Below, piece by piece: positions 56,628-64,000 of a stretch of 64,000 nucleotides of DNA (position 1 is its first letter; each line of letters opens with the position of its first letter). The position numbers and the translations under genes were made by a program. This stretch comes from Karstenula rhodostoma CBS 690.94 (lineage: Eukaryota; Ascomycota; Dothideomycetes; Pleosporales; Didymosphaeriaceae): assembly GCA_010093485.1 (NCBI GenBank), contig MU001510.1, positions 1,005,791 to 1,069,790 on the forward strand, read 5' to 3'. Under the pieces are notes generated by a model. That model worked only from the letters and a program-made list of their open reading frames with translations, had not been told where the DNA came from and did no database searches.

Positions 56628-58370
56628 CTAGATTAGTTCTGCAACGTCGTTTGTGGGGAGCTTTTGGCAGGCTGTTTGTGGACTGCATTGCACCGATACT
56701 TGTGTCGTATATTTCTCCGATACCTGTATTTCGGGACCTTTATCTTCTTCCCCGGTAATGACAACTTTTGAACTGAGTATGGAAGCACCGCTCCTCATGT
56801 CCCCCGAGGAAGAGAGTGATTTTCGGTCCTTGGATATTATCGAGTGTTCTCGAGGCCTGGCAATGTCGTCGACTAAAGAGTTGTTTGCGGTTGCTACCCC
56901 CCCTTTAGTTGCGTCCGCCAAAGTTGATGGGTGCAACGTTGATGTAGATAAGGGCAGCGTAAACAATGTACTCTCGTTTGGATCTGGATAGACAGTCTTT
57001 TTCTTTCTCGAGAGCATTACTTTGAGACTATTTTTGAGGTGGTCTTCTAGCGCTGAGTTGAATCTTTGATCCAAATCGATGAGATTGGACATTAGTGGCA
57101 ATCTCCATCCGGGATATAACCGCCCGTGGTATCGAGGCGTATGCATCTTCCCATGAGCCACGATGAAGGTGTTACACAAGAAGCATGCATCCTTGCTGGA
57201 ACAAATGACGCGTGGCGGTAGACCCGAAGCATTAAGCTCATAATGGTAGACAAGCTGAATCTCGGCATGTATCTTCGCATCTCGCAATGTTTTCCTTGTT
57301 TGAACAGCGACCTGGTCGTTCAGCTTCGGACCACTAGTCTTCAAGAGACGACAGAGGTAGCCGACATCTGGTACTTGGCAAGTTCTGTTGAGTCTTGCGA
57401 TCGTAGACGAGAGCTGTAGATTAAGTTGCTGGCCCGAAACTCGATCAAAAGCCTCTTTGGATAGATTGACAAGCACAATTTTCATTCGCCTCAATGAAGG
57501 GAATCTTTTGGCTGTGCGATATAGAAATCGTGCAGCCTCCCGATACCTTGCCACTTTACTGACAATGTTGACAAGGTTTTGTCTCGAGCTTGGGCCCATC
57601 GCATGATTTGGGATTAAGTTCATCAGGGCTTGAAGATCTCCGATCTGTTTCAGCCAGTAGATACCTTCTACCAGATCCTCCAACTCTGCCGACTTCTGAT
57701 GTTTAATCCATGAGTCTGCTAGTCTTATGACATCCTTGGCTCTTTCTGTGAAAAGATGAACGGGCACGTCGTGTAATGTGTGCTGACTGACTTGCTTGAG
57801 AGAATGGATAGCGTCGCTGAGAACGCCTTTGAGGGGTTGTTTGGGCGATTCCCATTTCTTTGCCACAAATCTAAGACGCCTGAGGATGCGTTGAGAACAC
57901 ATGGAAACAATTGCAGTGAAGATGTGATGTTCCATAGCTCGACTACTATCTCGAGCTTATTCCGGTCAATGACGGCAGATACGTAGAACCTGGCACTGCA
58001 TACCTTCTGATATATCTGACAGAATCGCGAAGATGCCCTCGAGACTCTGCTTTAAACTGTAAAGGATCTCATTGCCATCCTCCCACTTTTTCTTGTTCAC
58101 AGCCAACACCACGTTCAACGACACCGAACCGGGATCTTCTTCGACACAGAGCGCTGGTACGTGGTCGGAATCATTCATAGTATGGGAGAGGAAAGCCAGT
58201 ATGCTAGTCAGGTCTCGCTCCCGGTTAAAAGACAATGAATAGCTCCCGTGGAGAACTGGATGCCTGTTAATCTCATTACGAGAAGGTGGAAGTGGCACTG
58301 AATGGAGGAGATAGAGCAGGGCGATGTTCTCGGCGCAAATTACTGCGTGCGATGGAGAGCGGGAGAACAT
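56628..58370 (-). CDS. OTT_1508-like deaminase-fold protein, probably truncated
   Basis: Two exons, 58370-58004 and 57955-56628, with a 48 bp intron (GTATGC donor), give 564 residues. The start at 58370 is tentative: a CTTGCAG acceptor-like sequence precedes it, so an upstream exon is possible. The N-terminal half is helical and unassigned. The deaminase-fold core is KIHAEIQLVYHYE (His-Ala-Glu zinc and proton-shuttle motif), then RVICSSKDACFLCNTFIVAH (Cys-x-x-Cys after a Ser/Lys segment) and RYHGRLYPGWRLP, which fits the OTT_1508-like family of fungal deaminase-related proteins. The substrate is unknown; a nucleic-acid or defence role is only suggested for the wider family. After a variable Ser/Thr-rich tail the frame meets TAG at 56628-56630. 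Confidence 0.78.
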
Positions 58371-59035
58371 ATTCTGCAAGAAGCGATGTTAAGCGTTGGA
58401 TATTGTGTGGGTAATACTGGGCTGGAGCAATATGGATCGAATTCCCCCCACGCGGGGTTATGACCATACGTGCAGGTCTGACAGTGCGTCGATCCTGTGT
58501 AACAAGCTCGCGTCAACCTCTCAAAACGTACCCTGACCTATTAACTTTCGAGACATACAAGTGGTATCTCTGATAGTCGCTTCACTACCTAAATCAACGT
58601 GAGAATTGAAAATACCGCGCTCCTGGAACTCTTATGTTATGGTATGCAGACGTCTGTTTATCTGATTAGCTAGCACCTGGGCATGGCGTCAGATGCGACC
58701 GAAGCGCCAGGGCGACTTTCACTTCATATCTAATGTAACCAATTGCACGCTAGCGTACTACGAGCCCCGACACTTCACCCAACTCTATCGAACACGTCAA
58801 TCACCAGCTCAATGAAATTCCAACCGACCTTTACGCTTTCGCACGGCTTCATACAGTTAGTGCAGTGGTACAGATAGGAATCCTGTGGCACACTAAACAC
58901 ATTCCAAGTGGGCGATCCATGTGGCACAGCCGCTGCGACCCCGCACCTGAAACCATCTTGTCCGCAGTCAAAGTCGGCAGGCAACAACAATACACTCTCA
59001 ACATTTCTGCTTCGCGCTGCGATATCCTTCGCAAT
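58371..59035. other. Divergent intergenic region
   Basis: This is the promoter region between the deaminase-like and the cysteine-rich membrane protein genes. The frame of the latter is open back to 58865, but the part before 59036 looks non-coding. Confidence 0.5.
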
Positions 59036-61478
59036 ATGAAGGTGATCAGCGCGTGCTTTGTGCTTTTGACCATCAGCACGGCGCATGGTATTTTCCCACA
59101 CAGAGTTCATGGAGTCTTCGCACTAAATGCTCCAGGGGCGCTTCGCTCTGTTCAGACCAATCCGAACGATGAGGAATCCACTCTGACTCCGTTAGACAAT
59201 CGCAACGGCTGGGTCAACCCGGAGGATATAGCTCCCATGCCACAATGCGTTGCTCAACAAGACCATTCCGTTTGGCTGAGTGCCATGGCTCGCTGCACCA
59301 GCAAACAGTGCACAAGACACTTCGGGGCGATTTGCACTCATCACCAATGGCTGACCCAGCTCAGCTGTCTCAGCATCGAATTCTCCCCTGACATTGTCGA
59401 CCGATACCTCTCAATATGCAGTCGATCGGTGCTCGCGAAGGCGCAATTGTTTCAATGGATTCATACTATCACTGGTCGAATGTGGTTGGTCAATGTTGGC
59501 GATGCCAACAGGCTACAAAGTTTGTCTCCAGCCTCCCTGACTAGGGGGTATGCGGCATTTCAGGTGACTGCAAAAGCACCAGCGTGCCTCACGGAATTAG
59601 TCGCTAATCCCTCCATGGAACCGTTTGACCATGTCATAGCTTCTTGTGGCTTCACGTCGGACACGCGACACACCGGAAACGCTGATCGTCCATGGGAATA
59701 CAGGGAAGATCTACGGTCGATCGTTGCCTTGGATTCTGAAACCACCAGCTACGAGCTTACGGGTCGCAGAATAGCATGGGGCGACTACTTCGACAAGCGA
59801 TGCTTTTGCGAGACGTTCAGTACACACAAAGAGGCGCAACTCTGTCCAGGGCCAAGCTTAGCCTCAACGAAAGGGCGGTTATGGCTGAATGCAACATGTG
59901 GACCAGACTTCCTGCCGGTCGATTGGACAGACGGACTCCATACTACGACGTTTGCTTACATTGGAACAAAAGACTGGCGCTGGCCTCTGCACAGGGCTGC
60001 CAGGTCCAGAACAGTGACACGGCTTGTTGATCACTGTACCACCGATGCTTGCGATTTTGATTCTGATGGTTACTGCAAAGTCGAACGCGCAGTGGATCGA
60101 GCTTGTGTCTGTCGTAACGTCAGTTACCACAATTGCGAAGGGCCGTGCCAAGATTTTGAAGCTCGGATAGACTTCGTGAATTGGCTTCAGGATCTTTGCG
60201 GCAATGTGGATGGATGGCACGGTCTGCCAAAGCATTGGCCCCAGTTGGCAGCTCCTACATCAGTCGATATGGTCCCGTGGCGGTGGAGTGTCAAACCCTC
60301 TAGAAAGGCTGATCCGAAGAATCGCCACTCGAAACCTTTGTCGCCATGTCCCTCAGCCGAATCGAGGCTTGGATCTATCGTGCTGGTCAACTTAGCCACC
60401 CTTCTTGCAGGTTTGTATGCCAGGACCCCTCGCTCAAGTACCCGCGCACTTGCCTGTGGCAATCCGCAAACTTGGTTTCTTTCCGGACTTGTAATCGCTG
60501 CAGTTCATGTCTTTGCGAACTGGATGAACGCCACACTGGTCCAAGCTACCGCAGGATATGAAAAGGTTCCCGTTGTTCAACTCATGATTTTATGGTGCTC
60601 CATGCCCCGGCTCACTTGGTTGACCATCTTTCTGGTTGTCATTTGCCCGTTCCGCGAAAATAAACTCTACATAGTCCGGTCCTGCCTGGTTACCGAAGTA
60701 ACGCTACAGGCCTTGTCGGCATTCCCCATGATCCAGACTGTCAACTACGGTCTGAAACACGACTTCTACCTCGGCGGCATGGCGAGGCTCGAGGCCAAGC
60801 CAGCAGCGCAGTATATGTACGCTGGAGCAGTAACTTGGCTTATCATCGTCGTTGTGAGCTTGGCCCTTCTCCTCCAAACTGCACGTGAAGCCATCGCTTG
60901 GTTAGACAGGCAGAAACGAAGCCTTGCTTCACCACCAATCATGGCAGACACGATGGTAAAGCTCAAAGAAAATTGGAATTGGTTTGAAGATATGGTAGCG
61001 CATCATTGTTTAGACAGAACCTGGAATCCAGAGGGCGAGCCATTGGTGCAGAGCGACGCACGCGACTACGGCACGCTCCCTATCAAAGGACCCCATGTCC
61101 ATAGGACACGACGAACGACAGTGAGACTTACAATCATTATAACAACAGGCGCCTTCCTTCTTTGGGTCGCCCAATGCTTGTTTTGGGCCGGATTCATCGC
61201 ACTTAGCTCAGAAGAGTACGTTGTAGTGCGTGAGTACATTGGTATAACCATGCTAACCCGTGCAAGGTTTTGTCCTCCGAAGCTTGGCATTCTTACGCCA
61301 ATCTGGATGATCGCTTCAGTAGCTGTCACTAGTCTTCTGATTATACCGTAAGTGTCAAGTCCACCAGGGTAGCTAATCCTGGTAACTTAGCACTATGAGT
61401 TACAGCGCCGATAGGCTTTCCTGGGTTGGTAGACTACCTGTGAGTCTTACACATCGGAAGCCTGGGTATTATAGTTAA
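59036..61478 (+). CDS. Large cysteine-rich membrane protein of unknown function
   Basis: Main exon 59036-61347, then probably a 58 bp intron (GTAAGT donor overlapping the TAA at 61349, TTACAG acceptor) and exon 61406-61478, giving 794 residues; without splicing it would stop at 61351. The ATG at 59036 begins a signal peptide, MKVISACFVLLTISTAHG. About 440 extracellular residues follow with some 30 cysteines (for example CTSKQCTRHFGAICTHHQW, CTTDACDFDSDGYC, CVCRNVSYHNCEGPC). Then come five or six membrane helices, including SIVLVNLATLLAGLYA, LTWLTIFLVVICPF, WLIIVVVSLALLLQ and LTIIITTGAFLLWVAQCLF. I do not recognise the family by name; the layout, a cysteine-rich ectodomain on a polytopic membrane part, suggests a surface receptor or sensor. 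It ends at the border of the AT-rich block. Confidence 0.75.
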
Positions 61479-62816
61479 GGTAGTGGTGGGAGATAGGTAG
61501 CTGTGGGGTATTCGGGCGATAATATAGTATATAAGATATTTTTAGCTATTATTATAGCCCTTAATAATTTATACCCTACGCGATATTTATATAATTAATA
61601 CTTATTAACTTCTAATCCCTATCCTTCTCGCGGGCGCGCCCCTACTTTAATACTATAGTACTAGAATATATTATTATATATAGAGAAATATTAAAAACTT
61701 ATTATATATTAAATATATATTTACTAGTTTCCTATTTTTTTCTATTTAATAGTATACTTATTTTATATAAATTAATATATTTTTCTTTATTATAGTTACT
61801 AGATTTATTACTATCTATATTTTATTATAATTATAGTAAAACTAGACTAGAAAAAAGAAAAGAATTATATATAAAATATTAATAATAAAAATAAAATTAA
61901 TAAATATTTATATATAAATTTATAGTAGTATCTTTACTTTATAAATAATAGTTATTAATTTTTATAATATTTTTTTTAGTTATTTATAATTAAAGAAATA
62001 CTATTTATCTATTTATAGTTAGATTTTAAAGTAATTATAATAGTTAATTTAATAATAAAACTAGTATATTTTTCTTTTTATCTATTTAAGTTACTATAAT
62101 TATATTAATATTATTTATTTTATACTTTATAATCTATTTTAAATATATTATTTAGTATAAATTAGTTAATATTATTATAATAGCTTTAAGTATATTCTAT
62201 ATTTATTATAAAAAGTTTTTTAAAAAGGTTATATAAATATATATATTCGTGTATATTTATATCTATACTATCTAGAGTATATAGATATATATAGACGTGT
62301 ATAGATATATTAGATTTATATAAAATCTCTATAAAAGAGAATTTCTTTATTCTTTAATAACTTTTTTAATATTATAGTTATAATTATAATTCTTTAATAG
62401 ATTTATAGAGAAATCCTTATATAATTTTATTTATTTAAAAGAACCTATTTTATATTATATAATTATTTAGTAATATAAAAAAACTCTATATATTACTAAA
62501 TTATATATATATTATATAATATTATATTATAGTTATATACTATTAGTATTAAATAATTATATTTTAAAATAGTATTAGTAAAAAGTCTACTAGTTATAGA
62601 GTTATTAATTAATATTTAAAATAAACTAGTTTTATTTACTAAGTAACTAGTTTTTACCTATTCTAGTTCTTTAAATATATTATAAAACTATATTTTTTAT
62701 ATTTTTAATATAATAAAACCTTATATTTTAGATTAAGATAGAATTTCTATATATATTACTAGTATATATAACCTATTATACTATTATATAATAGTAAGGC
62801 TTTTAAAATTTTAAAA

Positions 62817-62925
62817 TTTTATTAAATATAATACTTCGCGAGCTTAGGTAAGCTATAATAAAACTCGATAAATAAATTTAATAAAATACTAAAATATAAA
62901 TATTTTAAATAGTTTAAAAGTTATA
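62817..62925. repeat. Dispersed repeat, heavily RIP-mutated copy
   Basis: This is the partner of the repeat at 9684-9790. The ATACTTCGCGAGCTT core is kept exactly. Across the following aligned segment, wherever the other copy has C before A this one has T, and several G are A. Small insertions or deletions separate the two in the middle. Confidence 0.7.
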
Positions 62926-63970
62926 GGTTTTTTTTCTCTAGTAGAATTTACTTATATAAAGACTAGATATATATCTTTTATAAATATAAAACTATATAGA
63001 TACTTATAATCTAATCTAAATTAAATATATACTAAATAGTTATAAAATACTTATAATTTAGAGTAAATTAATTAGCTACTAGTATTAAATTTAAGTATAT
63101 ATTTAATTAGTTACTTAGTTACCTTAATAATAGGATAATAGGCTATCTAATTAATATTATATCTATACTAAAAATATAATAAAAAAATTAAATAAAAAGT
63201 TATACTATTTTTTATATAGTATTATATAATATAGTTATCCCTTTATTTCTATTATCTCTATACTATATATCTATTAAATCTTTTAATATTAAATTTTTTT
63301 TATTACTTATTAAATATCCTTATCTTTCTTACTATATCTATTATTATAGTATTTCTAGTCTAGTTTACTATTAATACTTAGATACTAAAATTATTAAATA
63401 TCTATTAATAAAGAATTTAGTTATTTATATATAATTTATTAATTAGATAGACTCTATATTATATATATATTAATTACTAGTAAATAATAATCTTTTAAAA
63501 AGAATATTCCTTCTCTTTTTCTACTCCTATCTAGAGAGTATAATTAATCTAACTATTTATAAGAATAATACTAAAAAGGCTCTTTTTATATAAAACTTTA
63601 TTATTAATAGTAATTTAATTAGGGACTTTAGTAAGATATTAATTATTTAGCTAGTAATAAATAACTCTCTAATATAGACTATAAAAATAAAATATCTATA
63701 TAAGTATATATATAAACTATATAATATATTTAAATAAAAATAATTAAAGTATTTAAGATAAATACTAATTCTTCTTTTATATTAAGTATATTACTAATTC
63801 TAAGAATAGATATTATATTAAAACTAGTATTATATATAAATATATAAATAATAATATATAGTTCTCTTTTTTTATAAATAATAATAATCTCTAATAGAGT
63901 ATAAGATATTTTTTTATTATAAGGTATATAGGCTAGATATATATATATTAATATTAGTAACTACTATAAA

Positions 63971-64000
63971 TATTATTATTATTATTATTATTATTATTAT
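63971..64000. repeat. ATT trinucleotide microsatellite
   Basis: An uninterrupted run of TAT/ATT triplets reaches the right edge of the window, so its full length is unknown. Confidence 0.9.

Larger units (their letters stand above)
61500..64000. repeat. RIP-degraded AT-rich block
   Basis: From about 61500 to the right edge the sequence is almost all A and T. Reading from 61521 on I find no CpA and only two TpG (at about 62250 and 62298), while CpT and a few CpG remain, which is the footprint of repeat-induced point mutation (CpA to TpA on both strands). There is no open reading frame of any length. The block must hold old repeats: one part, 62817-62925, is recognisably a mutated copy of the element at 9684. 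It continues beyond the window, and whether it is an interstitial AT isochore, a subtelomere or a centromere cannot be told. Confidence 0.88.

Noticed and set aside
61500..64000. Telomere or centromere
   Set aside because: No TTAGGG-type repeat is present, and nothing in the sequence marks a centromere; RIP-degraded repeats are enough to explain the block.

Overview
The window is genomic DNA of a filamentous ascomycete (Pezizomycotina). Genes are split by short introns, mostly 45-90 bp, with GTRNGT-type donors. The proteins are typical of such fungi: a Cti6-like PHD protein, a Hal4/Sat4-type kinase, a rhodopsin-domain membrane protein, an OTT_1508-type deaminase, a GT90 enzyme and a Spherulin-4 protein. 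An extremely AT-rich block at the right end bears the marks of repeat-induced point mutation (RIP). A Dothideomycete is my guess, but the sequence does not settle it.

Left part (1-20.3 kb): the 3' part of CAND1 (cullin exchange factor); a membrane protein with a spermidine-synthase-like domain (-); a CCDC97-family protein (+); an allantoate/nicotinate-type MFS permease (-); a full ABCC transporter in eight exons (+); a Spherulin-4 protein (+); and a Hal4/Sat4 kinase (-).

Middle (20.3-46.2 kb): a 4.4 kb stretch without a convincing gene; a GNAT acetyltransferase (-); an aldo-keto reductase (+); a gene-poor stretch with a possible structured RNA; a GT90 glycosyltransferase (-); the mitochondrial NAD(P) transhydrogenase in eight exons (+); a 115-residue unknown protein (+); an SDR with a one-base frameshift (-); a BTB/POZ protein (-); and a PHD-finger protein (+).

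Right part (46.5-64 kb) looks like an accessory, decaying region. It holds a rhodopsin-domain membrane protein, a serine beta-lactamase-like hydrolase with a frameshift in a homopolymer, a cytochrome P450 relic damaged at its I-helix, K-helix and haem loop and by a stop codon, a secreted HExxH protein, an OTT_1508-type protein cut short by an in-frame TAG, and a large cysteine-rich membrane protein. It then passes abruptly (about 61.5 kb) into AT-rich DNA that lacks CpA altogether. One segment there (about 62.82 kb) matches a much less mutated copy at 9.68 kb, and the differences are almost all C-to-T or G-to-A.

The housekeeping genes do not form one pathway. Several MFS, ABC, oxidoreductase, hydrolase and P450 genes are of the kinds found in secondary metabolism or detoxification, but there is no backbone synthase here, so I do not claim a gene cluster. 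I did not find a clear undescribed multi-gene system. The most informative signals are the RIP footprint, the paired repeat and the run of decaying genes.
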